Assembly: GCA_021208885.1 (NCBI GenBank)
Contig: JAJOJF010000017.1
Location: 1-64,000 of the forward strand
Length of the DNA: 64,000 bases
DNA from: Burkholderiaceae bacterium
GTDB lineage: Bacteria > Pseudomonadota > Gammaproteobacteria > Burkholderiales > Burkholderiaceae_B
Direction of reading: 5' to 3'
In this document: in pieces, positions 47,698 to 57,128 of the stretch
Layout: every line of letters begins with the position of its first letter
Position numbering within the stretch: the first letter of the stretch is position 1
Notes under the pieces: generated by a model
Told to the model about the DNA's origin: nothing
The model's input: only the letters and a program-made list of their open reading frames with translations
Database searches by the model: none
Position numbers and translations under genes: made by a program

Positions 47698-48576
47698 ATG
47701 ACGCCAGACGAATATTGCCAAGACAAGGCCGCTCGTAGTGGTTCAAGTTTCTACTACGCGTTTTTATTTTTGCCCCCGCAGCGCAGGCGCGCTATCACGG
47801 CGTTATACGCCTTTTGCCGGGAAGTCGATGACGTGGTTGATGAATGCTCGGACATCGGGATTGCCAGGACAAAGCTGGCATGGTGGCGTACGCAAATAGC
47901 CCAAATGTTTCAAGCAAACCCGACACACCCGGTCACGCGCGCGCTTGAGCCTCATCTGGCTGCCTTCGGGATTACCGAACCCAGACTGCAGGCTGTCATC
48001 ACCGGCATGGAAATGGATCTCGACGTATCCCGCTACGAAACCTGGCCAGAGCTGGAAAGATACTGCTGGCATGCCGCTGGCGTGGTTGGTGAGCTGTCAG
48101 CCGGAATATTCGGCTATCAAGATTCCCATACACTGACCTACGCCAGCAAACTTGGCCTGGCCTTTCAGATGACCAACATCATTCGTGATGTTGGAGATGA
48201 TGCAAGACGTGGACGCATCTATCTTCCTGCAAGTGAACTCGATCAATTCAAGGTCAAAGCTTCTGACATCGTGGCAGGTAAACACACTGTTGAGTTTGAG
48301 CGTTTGTTGAAATTCCAAGCGAACCGAGCACGCGTACTTTATCGGGAAGCTGCCGAAAACCTGCCACCGGTTGATCAACGCAGCCAGCGTCCCGGACTGA
48401 TGATGGCGGCTATTTATGCAACGTTGCTTGATGAGATCGAAGACGAACGCTGGCAAGTGCTTGATAGACGTATTGCACTGACACCTATTCGCAAGCTCTG
48501 GTTAGCTTGGCGCAACTGGGTCGGTGGCGGCAAGCCCGCATTAAGGCAATTGCGTCGGGGTTCGGCTGATACATGA
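47698..48576 (+). CDS. hpnD: Presqualene diphosphate synthase HpnD
   Basis: A 292-residue prenyl synthase. It has SSFYYAFLFLPPQRRRAITA, acidic motif 1 CREVDDVVDE, and acidic motif 2 NIIRDVGDDARRGRIYLP. HpnD condenses two farnesyl diphosphates to presqualene diphosphate. ATG 47698 lies 5 bases after the hpnC stop. Its stop overlaps hpnE. Confidence 0.95.
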   Translation: MTPDEYCQDKAARSGSSFYYAFLFLPPQRRRAITALYAFCREVDDVVDECSDIGIARTKLAWWRTQIAQMFQANPTHPVTRALEPHLAAFGITEPRLQAVITGMEMDLDVSRYETWPELERYCWHAAGVVGELSAGIFGYQDSHTLTYASKLGLAFQMTNIIRDVGDDARRGRIYLPASELDQFKVKASDIVAGKHTVEFERLLKFQANRARVLYREAAENLPPVDQRSQRPGLMMAAIYATLLDEIEDERWQVLDRRIALTPIRKLWLAWRNWVGGGKPALRQLRRGSADT

Positions 48577-49910
48577 AGGTTGCTGTCGTAGGCGCGGGTT
48601 GGGCAGGCCTTGCTGCTGCAAGCCAATGCATGGCACTTGGCATGGATGTCACTCTTTATGAGGCATCGCATAAAGCTGGAGGTCGTGCCCGAGCCGTGTC
48701 AGACTCCCGGTTTGGCGATCTCGATAATGGACAACATTTATTAATCGGCGCCTACCGTGAGACGCTGGCAATGATTGCTCGAGATGTAGGCGCTGATCAT
48801 CTCGCCAGGGTGTTCAAGAGGTTGCCCTTATGGTTGCAAAGCGCCGATGGGCAGTTCCGGCTCAAAAAAAAGTTAGGACTTGGTCATTCAACATTGACTG
48901 ACGCGGCCGCCCTTTGGTGTGCGCGAGGACTCGGCTTAAGGGACAAATGGCGGATTACATCTCTGTTGCATCGACTGAAAAAAGACCAACAACAGCCTTC
49001 TGACGCAGAAACAAGCACCGTGTCGCAATGGCTACTTGCTCAGAAGCAGACACCAGAGGCCTGCCGCTGGCTTTGGTACCCGTTGTGCCTTGCAACGCTC
49101 AATACCAGCCCGTCAGAGGCTTGTGCGAGCTTGTTTCAAAAAGTGCTAATCGATAGCTTCACGAGTCACCAAGCAGATGCGCTCGATTTGTTGATTCCAA
49201 GTTGCAACCTGAGCGAACTATGGCCGGACACGATTGCCAAGCGAGCAAATGTGCGATTCGGTCAGGTCGTGCGCGAGATCGCGCCACAGGTAACTGGCGT
49301 TGCTATCGATGGGGTAGAGTTTGACGCCTGCGTATTGGCAGTACCGCCAACGAACCTTGAGCGTCTCGTTCGACATCTCGACGGATTCGAGCAATTGGCA
49401 CAACAGTCAAGCAGCTTTGAGTTTCGCTCTATTGCCACTTGTTATGTGTCGGTAGGAAATCACCAACCCCTACCCGCCCCTTTGCTGATGTTTGATCATC
49501 AGACAGACACTCCGGGGCATATAGGGCAATGGGTGTTTGATCGTCAGGCATGCATGCTAACTCAACCTCGCGCACAATTAGCATTTGTCGTGAGTTGCGC
49601 CGATCATCTGGACAAGATTGACGATATTGAGTTAGGTCGCGCTCTGGTTTCACAGCTAAAACAGGCACTGCCAAGCTACACAGGCTCGGTCATTGATGCC
49701 CGCTGCTTTCAAGAAAAGAGAGCAACATTTGCAGCTTTGCCAGGACTTCACCGTCCCGGGACACAAACGCCACATAAACGTATCATGCTAGCGGGCGACT
49801 GGACTGACACCGGCTATCCCGCTGTGATTGAAGGCGCTGTCATTAGCGGGATCAAAGCGGCAGATCAGATTGCCGTCTTGGCCAAGGGTTTGAGCTCGGG
49901 TTTGCAGTAA
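48573..49910 (+). CDS. hpnE: Hydroxysqualene dehydroxylase HpnE
   Basis: A 445-residue FAD-dependent amine-oxidase-like protein. The FAD loop is MKVAVVGAGWAGLAAASQCM, with SHKAGGRARAV and LDNGQHLLIGAYR next. The FAD-binding end is MLAGDWTDTGYPAVIEGAVI. It reduces hydroxysqualene to squalene, which completes HpnCDE. It overlaps hpnD by ATGA. Squalene-hopene cyclase is not in the window. It is convergent with crcB. Confidence 0.93.
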   Translation: MKVAVVGAGWAGLAAASQCMALGMDVTLYEASHKAGGRARAVSDSRFGDLDNGQHLLIGAYRETLAMIARDVGADHLARVFKRLPLWLQSADGQFRLKKKLGLGHSTLTDAAALWCARGLGLRDKWRITSLLHRLKKDQQQPSDAETSTVSQWLLAQKQTPEACRWLWYPLCLATLNTSPSEACASLFQKVLIDSFTSHQADALDLLIPSCNLSELWPDTIAKRANVRFGQVVREIAPQVTGVAIDGVEFDACVLAVPPTNLERLVRHLDGFEQLAQQSSSFEFRSIATCYVSVGNHQPLPAPLLMFDHQTDTPGHIGQWVFDRQACMLTQPRAQLAFVVSCADHLDKIDDIELGRALVSQLKQALPSYTGSVIDARCFQEKRATFAALPGLHRPGTQTPHKRIMLAGDWTDTGYPAVIEGAVISGIKAADQIAVLAKGLSSGLQ

Positions 49911-50309
49911 TCAACCTCGCAAAGCCTGGACAGTCCACCAACCAAGGGCTGTCATCGCTAGACAACCGAGCAGCGATATCAATGCATACGACAGGCCTAG
50001 GCTCCATCTCCCCTGCTCAAAAAAAGTAAAGGTCTCGGCAGAAAAAGTCGAAAAGGTCGTCAGTGCGCCAAGCAGGCCCGTTACCAGGAAAAGTCGGATA
50101 TGTGCTGGCCAGTCTGGATGAAACAGGCTGTAGGCTAGTGTCAAGCCTATGATGTATGAACCACTTAAATTTGCTACCCAAGTCCCAAGCGGAAATCGAT
50201 CTGGACCGGGGTTTAGCAACAAGCCCAAAGCCCACCTCGTCCAGGCTCCAATGGCAGCCCCCGCACCGATAGCCAAGAAATTCGCGAGGGTCCAAGGGCT
50301 TGATGCCAT
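49911..50309 (-). CDS. crcB: Fluoride ion channel CrcB/Fluc
   Basis: A 132-residue four-helix channel subunit. It has GAGAAIGAWTRWALGLLLN, GTWVANLSGSYIIGLTLAY and GLLGALTTFSTFSAETFTFF, the Fluc pore signature. Dimers expel fluoride. The ATG 50309 start gives the family length; the longer frame to 50558 lies inside thrC. It is 4 bases after thrC and probably co-transcribed with it. No fluoride riboswitch is seen upstream. Confidence 0.94.
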   Translation of the reverse strand: MASSPWTLANFLAIGAGAAIGAWTRWALGLLLNPGPDRFPLGTWVANLSGSYIIGLTLAYSLFHPDWPAHIRLFLVTGLLGALTTFSTFSAETFTFFEQGRWSLGLSYALISLLGCLAMTALGWWTVQALRG

Positions 50310-50313
50310 TAAC

Positions 50314-51723
50314 CTAGACCTTCGCGTGCTCTTTGATGTAGTCACGCACGCTTGCGACATCACAAGGTAGCTCGACCACTCGTTGGGGCCGCGATTCGAG
50401 ATCTTCCAGTCCTGGCGGTCGAGGTGCCGGTCGTCCAAGGGCTTGTTCAATCGTCTCAGAGAATTTTGCTGGCAAAGCCGTCTCAAGCACAAGCATCGGG
50501 ATACCGGACTCAACGTATTGAGCCGCAACCTTGACCCCATCGGCTGTATGCGGATCAATCAGCATCCCGGTCTCATCAAATACACGTCGAATGGTAGCCA
50601 GGCGATTATCGTGAGAGCTGACGCCAGCCACGAAGCCCCAATCGCGCTCAAAACTAGTCAAGTGGTCTGACAAATCGAACTGACCCTCTTGAGCCAGCTG
50701 TTGCCACAGCGATTTGACGCGAGCCGCATCACCATCGAGTAAGTCATACACAAATCGTTCGAAGTTCGATGCACGAGAAATATCCATGGACGGACTAGAT
50801 GTCGCATGCGTCTGGGCCGGCAATCTTGGACGGTAAACACCAGTACGAAAAAACTCCTCAAGCACATTGTTCTCATTCGTTGCCAGCACAAGCCGACGAA
50901 TTGGCAAGCCCATGCGTTTGGCAATGTGGCCCGAAAGAATGTTGCCAAAGTTGCCGGACGGAACCGCAAATGAGACCTGTTGTGATGGCCCGCTTGTGGC
51001 GCGCAACCATCCCCAAAAGTAGTAGACAATCTGTGCCGCGATTCGTGCCCAGTTGATAGAGTTGACCGCACCCAAGCGATATGTCTGTTTAAAGTCCAGA
51101 TCGCCAGCTAGCGCCTTGACAATATCCTGGGCCTCATCAAAAACGCCGCGAACAGCCAGATTGTGAATATTGTCATCCATAAGGCTATACATTTGCGCCC
51201 GTTGAAAGGAACTCATGCGGCCATGGGGTGACAGCATGAAAACCGCCACGCCTGGTTTGCTTCGCATCGCGTACTCAGCAGCTGAGCCCGTATCGCCTGA
51301 TGTTGCGCCAAGAATGTTCAGCGTTGTGCCACGCGCTTTCAGAACATATGGGAAGACCTGCCCAAGAAACTGCATGGCGATGTCTTTAAAGGCCAGCGTC
51401 GGACCTTCGGAAACCGCCAGAAGGCTCATACCCTGGTTTAACTCACGCACATCGACAATTGACTCGCTGCGAAACAACGTGGGACTGTACGCGGCCGTGG
51501 TCATTTTTAACAAATCGGCTGATTCAATATCGGTCACGAAATAACCAAGGAGCTCAGCAGCCAATTGTGGATACGTCAAAGAGCGCCATGACTCCAGCAA
51601 CCCAGTCGATACAACAGGCAGCGACTCAGGCACGGCCAAACCGCCATCGGGTGCCAATCCCTCTAACAGAACATCTTGAAACAGTTGGGGATGCATTGCC
51701 CCACGGGTTGAGACGTATTTCAT
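50314..51723 (-). CDS. thrC: Threonine synthase
   Basis: A 469-residue PLP enzyme of fold type II. The PLP Lys is in EGPTLAFKDIAMQFLGQVF, and GATSGDTGSAAEYAMRSK and FAVPSGNFGNILSGHIAKRM bind cofactor and substrate. The start MKYVSTRGAMHPQLFQDVLL is a common threonine synthase N-terminus. It converts phosphohomoserine from ThrB to threonine. Its start overlaps the hom stop by one base. Confidence 0.96.
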   Translation of the reverse strand: MKYVSTRGAMHPQLFQDVLLEGLAPDGGLAVPESLPVVSTGLLESWRSLTYPQLAAELLGYFVTDIESADLLKMTTAAYSPTLFRSESIVDVRELNQGMSLLAVSEGPTLAFKDIAMQFLGQVFPYVLKARGTTLNILGATSGDTGSAAEYAMRSKPGVAVFMLSPHGRMSSFQRAQMYSLMDDNIHNLAVRGVFDEAQDIVKALAGDLDFKQTYRLGAVNSINWARIAAQIVYYFWGWLRATSGPSQQVSFAVPSGNFGNILSGHIAKRMGLPIRRLVLATNENNVLEEFFRTGVYRPRLPAQTHATSSPSMDISRASNFERFVYDLLDGDAARVKSLWQQLAQEGQFDLSDHLTSFERDWGFVAGVSSHDNRLATIRRVFDETGMLIDPHTADGVKVAAQYVESGIPMLVLETALPAKFSETIEQALGRPAPRPPGLEDLESRPQRVVELPCDVASVRDYIKEHAKV

Positions 51724-53024
51724 TAAAAAGACTCCACGCGCAAACGCGTGACGGCCGAGCGCATGAATGACATGGATTCGATTTTATTGATAGCGTGAGC
51801 AACATTGCTCTCTTGCGCTTGGTGTGTCATAAAAATCAGGGTAGCCACGCCATCGGACGCAGGCTCCTGAATCATCGATCCAATCGAAATCTCGCTGTCA
51901 GCCAAGACCTGTGCGACTTCGGCGAGAACCCCCGGTGCATCGTTTACGCTCATGCGCAAGTATTGTGCGCACCGCACTTGTTCTATCGGCAACACTGGAA
52001 TATCAGCCATCGACTCAGGCTGAAACGCCAAATGAGGCACACGATGCTCTGGATCAGCCGTGTGCAGACGTGTGACATCCACCAAATCAGCCACCACTGC
52101 GGAAGCCGTCGGCTCTTCACCAGCGCCTTTGCCGTAATACAGGGTTTGCCCGACCGCATCACCGTTTACGAGCACGGCGTTCATCGCATCTTCGACGTTG
52201 GCCAGCATACTGTGCGCGGGCACAAGCGTCGGATGCACTCGCAACTCAATGCCTTCAGCTCGCCTTCGCGTAATGCCCAATAACTTGATGCGATAACCCA
52301 AACGATCCGCGATGTGGATATCCTGATCACTGACGTGCGTGATGCCTTCTACGTACGCGCGATCAAGCTGCACAGGAATTCCGAAGGCCATTGATGCCAG
52401 CAGCGTGAGCTTCTGAGCAGCATCCAACCCCCCGACGTCTGAAGACGGATCTGCCTCAGCATAGCCAAGCTGCTGGGCTTGCGCGAGCGCTTGTTCAAAA
52501 CTCAGTGAGCGCGTGCGCATCTCCGTCAAGATGTAGTTGGTCGTACCGTTGATGATGCCAGCCACCCACTCAATCCGGTTAGCCGTCAATCCCTCACGAA
52601 TAGCCTTGATAATCGGGATGCCTCCGGCCACAGCAGCTTCAAAGGCAACCATTACACCCTTGGCCGATGCGGCCTCAAAAATTTCTGTCCCGTGAGTGGC
52701 CAGCAACGCCTTGTTCGCGGTGACAACATGTTTGCCATGGTGAATGGCTTGAAGAACAAGGTCACGGGCAAGCGTTGTGCCGCCTATGAGTTCGACCACA
52801 ATATCAACCTGTGGATTCGCCACTACCAGCGCCGGGTCGTTGGTTATTTCAATTCCATCGCCAACTTTGGCGCGAGCTTTAGCTACATCTCTGACGGCGA
52901 CCTGAACGACCTCGATCTGTCGGCCTGCGCGACGACTGATTTCCTCGGCATTGCGCTGCAAGACACTCCAGGTACCGCCACCGACCACGCCTAGGCCAAG
53001 CAAACCTACTTTGATCGACTCCAT
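51723..53024 (-). CDS. hom: Homoserine dehydrogenase
   Basis: A 433-residue monofunctional enzyme. NAD loop VGLLGLGVVGGGTWSVL, catalytic region IIKAIREGLTANRIEW, GIINGTTNYILTEM and YAEADPSSDVGGLDAAQKL, and a C-terminal ACT domain (YLRMSVNDAPGVLAEVAQVL) for threonine feedback. It acts after Asd. It sits between alaC and thrC with one-base overlaps on each side. Confidence 0.96.
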   Translation of the reverse strand: MESIKVGLLGLGVVGGGTWSVLQRNAEEISRRAGRQIEVVQVAVRDVAKARAKVGDGIEITNDPALVVANPQVDIVVELIGGTTLARDLVLQAIHHGKHVVTANKALLATHGTEIFEAASAKGVMVAFEAAVAGGIPIIKAIREGLTANRIEWVAGIINGTTNYILTEMRTRSLSFEQALAQAQQLGYAEADPSSDVGGLDAAQKLTLLASMAFGIPVQLDRAYVEGITHVSDQDIHIADRLGYRIKLLGITRRRAEGIELRVHPTLVPAHSMLANVEDAMNAVLVNGDAVGQTLYYGKGAGEEPTASAVVADLVDVTRLHTADPEHRVPHLAFQPESMADIPVLPIEQVRCAQYLRMSVNDAPGVLAEVAQVLADSEISIGSMIQEPASDGVATLIFMTHQAQESNVAHAINKIESMSFMRSAVTRLRVESF

Positions 53025-54208
53025 CAGAGCAATCCATCCTTTCTAAACATTTCCTTGATGCCACGCACAGCCTGTCTGATGCGTTGCTCATTTTCAATGA
53101 GGGCAAATCGAACATACTCATCACCCTGATCGCCAAAGCCAACACCCGGCGAAACAGCGACCTTGGCTATCTCAAGTACGCGTTTGGAGAACTCCAGTGA
53201 TCCCATATCGCGATAGGCCGGCGGGATGCGAGCCCATATATACATGGAGGCTTTGGGAACCTCGACATCCCAACCAGCCTCTTGTAGACCTTTTGCCAGC
53301 ACATCACGACGACGCTTGTATTTCTCCACAATTTCGGCAACACACGCCTGAGGGCCATCAAGTGCCGCAATGGCCGCCACCTGCAAGGGCGTAAAAGTGC
53401 CGTAGTCGTGATAGCTCTTGATACGTGCCAGCGCGTTTACAAGCTCAGCGTTACCCACCATAAACCCAATGCGCCAACCGGCCATGTTGTAGCTCTTGCT
53501 CATGGTGAAAAACTCGACAGCAACATCACGCGCGCCGGGGACCTGCATGATCGAAGGCGCCTGGTACCCATCAAAGCAAATGTCAGCATAAGCCAAGTCA
53601 TGCACAACCAGAATATCGTGCGCCTTGGCCAGTGCAATGACTCGCTCAAAAAAGGACAAATCGACACACTGGGCAGTTGGATTGCTCGGGAATCCGAGAA
53701 TCATCATTTTGGGTTTGGGAATTGAGTCGCTAACTGCCCGCTCGAGTTCAACAAAAAAATCCGTGCCCGGGCTCATTCGAACCGAGCGAATGTTTGCCCC
53801 CGCAATCACGGCTCCATAGATATGAATTGGATAGCTAGGATTGGGTACAAGCACCGTATCGCCAGCGTCAAGGGTCGCTAGCATTAGATGGGCTAATCCT
53901 TCTTTGGACCCGATGGTAACAATTGCCTCAGAATCCGGGTTTAACGAAACGGCGTAACGACGCTCGTACCAATCCGTAATTGCCTTTCTCAATCGGGGAA
54001 TGCCCTTCGAGACAGAATATCCGTGGGTAGTGGGCCGCTGAGACGCTTCAACAAGTTTCTCAACAATGTGGTCGGGGGTGGCACCATCCGGGTTGCCCAT
54101 CGACATGTCAATGATGTCTTCCCCGCGCCGACGCGCTGCCATCTTCAGCTCGCCTGTGATGTTAAAGACATAAGGCGGCAAACGCTCAATACGTGGGAAA
54201 TTTTTCAT
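53024..54208 (-). CDS. alaC: Alanine-synthesising aminotransferase, AlaC type
   Basis: A 394-residue class I PLP aminotransferase. The PLP Lys is in [20 protein letters not shown], with Asp/Tyr in [15 protein letters not shown] and [16 protein letters not shown]. It starts [20 protein letters not shown], as in AlaC. In Burkholderiales an AlaC-like gene regularly precedes hom and thrC. It probably makes alanine from pyruvate and glutamate, though the exact substrate cannot be proved here. Confidence 0.88.
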   Translation of the reverse strand: MKNFPRIERLPPYVFNITGELKMAARRRGEDIIDMSMGNPDGATPDHIVEKLVEASQRPTTHGYSVSKGIPRLRKAITDWYERRYAVSLNPDSEAIVTIGSKEGLAHLMLATLDAGDTVLVPNPSYPIHIYGAVIAGANIRSVRMSPGTDFFVELERAVSDSIPKPKMMILGFPSNPTAQCVDLSFFERVIALAKAHDILVVHDLAYADICFDGYQAPSIMQVPGARDVAVEFFTMSKSYNMAGWRIGFMVGNAELVNALARIKSYHDYGTFTPLQVAAIAALDGPQACVAEIVEKYKRRRDVLAKGLQEAGWDVEVPKASMYIWARIPPAYRDMGSLEFSKRVLEIAKVAVSPGVGFGDQGDEYVRFALIENEQRIRQAVRGIKEMFRKDGLL

Positions 54209-54418
54209 ATCAAATAGCCTAAGTCGAAAGCAAGGCGCAAAAACCCGAAATTAGAAAACCCTTTAATCTAGCGCATTTGTCGCATCGCAGCAAATTCATA
54301 TGCTGAAATGGTTGTAACTGCAATGCGCGACCGTGCCAAATATGCCACAGCTCCAGAAAATCCCTAATCGCTCAAATAGCCAGGTCATGTATTATCAATC
54401 AAACGGGAGGAGGATCTT

Positions 54419-54865
54419 TTGAAGTTGCACGACGATGGCAATCCAAGCCTGAACACCGTCACTGCCTATGGTGAAGGCTTTATTGAAATCAACCAGACGC
54501 GTTTTGAGCAGGCCATCGCGTTTGGGCCTGAAGGGTCAGTTAATGCATGGCCCGCCCACGATGCCTCTGATATTTCGTCTGACTTGCTGATGCAGGCCTG
54601 TGGTTTGTCGCAAGTTGCCCAAGATCCAATGGCCTTTCTTGATGCTGACGAAAATTCGCCAATCCTAGACCCAAACCGTCCCGAAGTCCTCCTGGTAGGA
54701 ACTGGCAAGAGACAAGTCCTGCTCGGCACACCGGTTCTTACCCCGTTGCTGCGAGCCGGTATTGGCGTGGAATGCATGTCCACGGGCGCCGCGGCCCGAA
54801 CCTACAACATCTTGATGGCCGAAGGCCGTCGAGTCATTGCTGCCTTGATTTTGGAGAAACCGTAA
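54419..54865 (+). CDS. Mth938-like domain protein (DUF498)
   Basis: A 148-residue protein of the Mth938/DUF498 family. It has VTAYGEGFIEINQTRFEQAI, LLVGTGKRQVLLGTPVLTPL and GIGVECMSTGAAARTYNILM. Members occur next to membrane-protein insertion and complex I assembly genes, with no defined biochemical function. The start is TTG 54419 with GGAGGAGG right upstream; no ATG fits. It is 1 base before bcp. Confidence 0.85.
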   Translation: MKLHDDGNPSLNTVTAYGEGFIEINQTRFEQAIAFGPEGSVNAWPAHDASDISSDLLMQACGLSQVAQDPMAFLDADENSPILDPNRPEVLLVGTGKRQVLLGTPVLTPLLRAGIGVECMSTGAAARTYNILMAEGRRVIAALILEKP

Positions 54866-54866
54866 G

Positions 54867-55334
54867 ATGAGCAACACCCCCGCTGCGGGCGATACAGCCC
54901 CAGATTTCAAAGCTGACAGTACCGCAGGCATTATTCAGCGGTCCGATACGCTTGGCCACAAGATGGTTTTGTTTTTTTATCCGAAAGACAACACGCCCGG
55001 TTGCACCACTGAGGCGCAAGAGTTTCAGGCCCATCAACAAGACTTTGAACGTGTGGGCTGTTACATTGCCGGTGTATCGCGTGACTCACTGAATTCGCAC
55101 GCCAGATTCACAGAAAAGCTCGGTCTGAAATATCCCCTGATTGCGGATACGGACGAGACCGTCTGCCAACTGTACGACGTTATTCGTAACAAGAACATGT
55201 ACGGCAAGATCGTGCGTGGCATCGAACGCAGCACATTTCTGATTGATGCACAGGGCAAGATTGTCCGGGTCTGGCGAGGCGTCAAAGTGCCTGGCCACGC
55301 CAAAGAGGTGCTTGAGGCAGCGCAAGCCCTGTAA
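54867..55334 (+). CDS. bcp: Thioredoxin-dependent peroxiredoxin (Bcp/PrxQ)
   Basis: A 155-residue peroxiredoxin. The peroxidatic Cys is in FYPKDNTPGCTTEAQEF. A second Cys 18 residues on (RVGCYIAG) could be a non-standard resolving residue, whereas Bcp proteins that form an intramolecular disulfide usually have it five residues after the first. The rest, GVSRDSLNSHARFTEKLGLK, STFLIDAQGKIVRVW, is typical. It reduces peroxides with thioredoxin. Confidence 0.93.
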   Translation: MSNTPAAGDTAPDFKADSTAGIIQRSDTLGHKMVLFFYPKDNTPGCTTEAQEFQAHQQDFERVGCYIAGVSRDSLNSHARFTEKLGLKYPLIADTDETVCQLYDVIRNKNMYGKIVRGIERSTFLIDAQGKIVRVWRGVKVPGHAKEVLEAAQAL

Positions 55335-55439
55335 GACCTTTGACTTACTGGCGTGCCGCAATTGTAACAAAACTGTCAGGCTGTCATGGCAGTGTTGGTG
55401 TAACGAAACCTTTCGGCTAAACCTCGGAGAAAGTTCCTC

Positions 55440-57128
55440 ATGCCTCTTCCCAAATTGCCGTCGCGACCCGCCACGCTTCTCGATCTATCGACTGTTGCTG
55501 AACCCAAGCCTGCGATCGAACCGAAAAAAGTGCCCACTCTCGTTACACCTGTCACGCCCGTCGCTAAAGACATAACCAATACAACAGCATCGAATCCGTC
55601 AGCGTTATTGACGCCTGTGCCGACGACAGCCAAATTAGAGACGCGCCCGACAAAGCCCGTTGCCTCCCACGCTGTCAAGCAACCTGCTGCTAGCTCCGCG
55701 AAAAAAGGTGCCAAGTCTCGCAGAGCTGTCAGCGCAACGACAACCAAACTGTTTGTGCTCGACACGAACGTATTGATGCACGACCCAACAAGCTTGTTCC
55801 GCTTCGAGGAACACGACGTATATCTGCCAATGATGACACTCGAAGAGCTTGATCATCACAAAAAAGGCATGTCCGAGGTTGCGCGCAATGCGCGCCAGGT
55901 CAGCCGCTCTCTTGACGCATTGGTTGAGGATCTTGAACAAATTGATCAGGGCATTGAACTGAACCGGCTTGGCAATAAAGATGCCATAGGCAAGCTGTTT
56001 TTCCAGACAACTGCCTTGGCAAACCACCTCCCTGATGATTTGCCCATGGGCAAAGCAGACAACCAGATTCTTGGCGTGGTAAGTGCTTTACAAAGGCAAT
56101 TTGCTGACCGGGAAGTTGTGCTGGTGTCCAAGGATATCAACATGCGCTTAAAGGCGCGTGCGCTCGGGCTCGCAGCAGAAGACTACTTTAACGACCATGT
56201 GCTCGAAGACACAGACCTGCTCTACACTGGCGCACAGGTCTTGCCCGAAGACTTTTGGAACAAACACGGCAAAGACATCGAGTCCTGGCAACAAGGTGGC
56301 ATCACTTTCTACCGTATCAAAGGGCCGCTTTGTAGTCAGTTTCTGGTGAACCAATTCGTCTACTTTGACGGGTCAATGCCCCTGCATGCCCAGGTCCGCG
56401 AGGTTAGTGGCAAAACCGCGGTTTTGGCTACTTTGCGTGATTACACCCATGCAAAAAATAACGTATGGGGCATCACGGCACGTAACCGGGAACAGAACTT
56501 CGCCATGAACCTGTTGATGGACCCGGACGTGGACTTTGTGTCGCTACTCGGACAAGCCGGTACCGGCAAAACCCTTCTCACCCTGGCTGCAGCCCTGACC
56601 CAGGTGCTCGAGACCAAGCGCTACACGGAAATCATAATGACGCGCGTCACCGTACCAGTTGGTGAAGACATTGGCTTTTTACCCGGCACGGAAGAAGAGA
56701 AGATGCTGCCATGGATGGGTGCCCTGGAAGACAACCTCGATGTGTTGAATATGGGTGACGGTGACGGCAACTCCAGCGGCAACGACTGGGGACGAGCGGC
56801 AACCATGGATCTGATCAGATCGCGCATCAAAGTCAAGTCGCTTAACTTCATGCGTGGCAGAACTTTTTTAAATAAATTTCTGATCATCGATGAGGCACAA
56901 AACCTTACCCCGAAACAAATGAAAACCCTCATCACCCGAGCTGGTCCTGGCACCAAGGTGGTTTGCCTGGGCAACATTGCCCAAATCGACACGCCCTACC
57001 TCACCGAAGGCAGTTCTGGGCTGACATTTGTGGTTGACCGCTTTAAAGGCTGGCCACATGCCGGACATATTACTTTGCAACGTGGCGAACGCTCGCGTCT
57101 AGCAGACTATGCTGGGGACGTACTGTAG
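55440..57128 (+). CDS. PIN-domain and PhoH-like ATPase fusion protein
   Basis: A 562-residue protein. Residues 1-100 are low-complexity (Pro/Thr/Ala/Lys). A PIN domain follows (LFVLDTNVLMHDPTSLFRFE, MTLEELDHHKKGMSE, VSKDINMRLKARALG), then a PhoH ATPase domain with Walker A GQAGTGKTLLTLAA and Walker B FLIIDEAQNLTPKQM. PIN-PhoH proteins act as RNA helicase-nucleases. GGAGAAAG precedes the ATG. The N-terminal extension is longer than usual for the family. Confidence 0.93.
   Translation: MPLPKLPSRPATLLDLSTVAEPKPAIEPKKVPTLVTPVTPVAKDITNTTASNPSALLTPVPTTAKLETRPTKPVASHAVKQPAASSAKKGAKSRRAVSATTTKLFVLDTNVLMHDPTSLFRFEEHDVYLPMMTLEELDHHKKGMSEVARNARQVSRSLDALVEDLEQIDQGIELNRLGNKDAIGKLFFQTTALANHLPDDLPMGKADNQILGVVSALQRQFADREVVLVSKDINMRLKARALGLAAEDYFNDHVLEDTDLLYTGAQVLPEDFWNKHGKDIESWQQGGITFYRIKGPLCSQFLVNQFVYFDGSMPLHAQVREVSGKTAVLATLRDYTHAKNNVWGITARNREQNFAMNLLMDPDVDFVSLLGQAGTGKTLLTLAAALTQVLETKRYTEIIMTRVTVPVGEDIGFLPGTEEEKMLPWMGALEDNLDVLNMGDGDGNSSGNDWGRAATMDLIRSRIKVKSLNFMRGRTFLNKFLIIDEAQNLTPKQMKTLITRAGPGTKVVCLGNIAQIDTPYLTEGSSGLTFVVDRFKGWPHAGHITLQRGERSRLADYAGDVL

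Noticed and set aside
50658-51071. A Cys/Arg-rich 137-codon frame inside thrC
   Set aside because: Same-strand shadow of thrC in another frame with no domain and no coupling to a neighbour.
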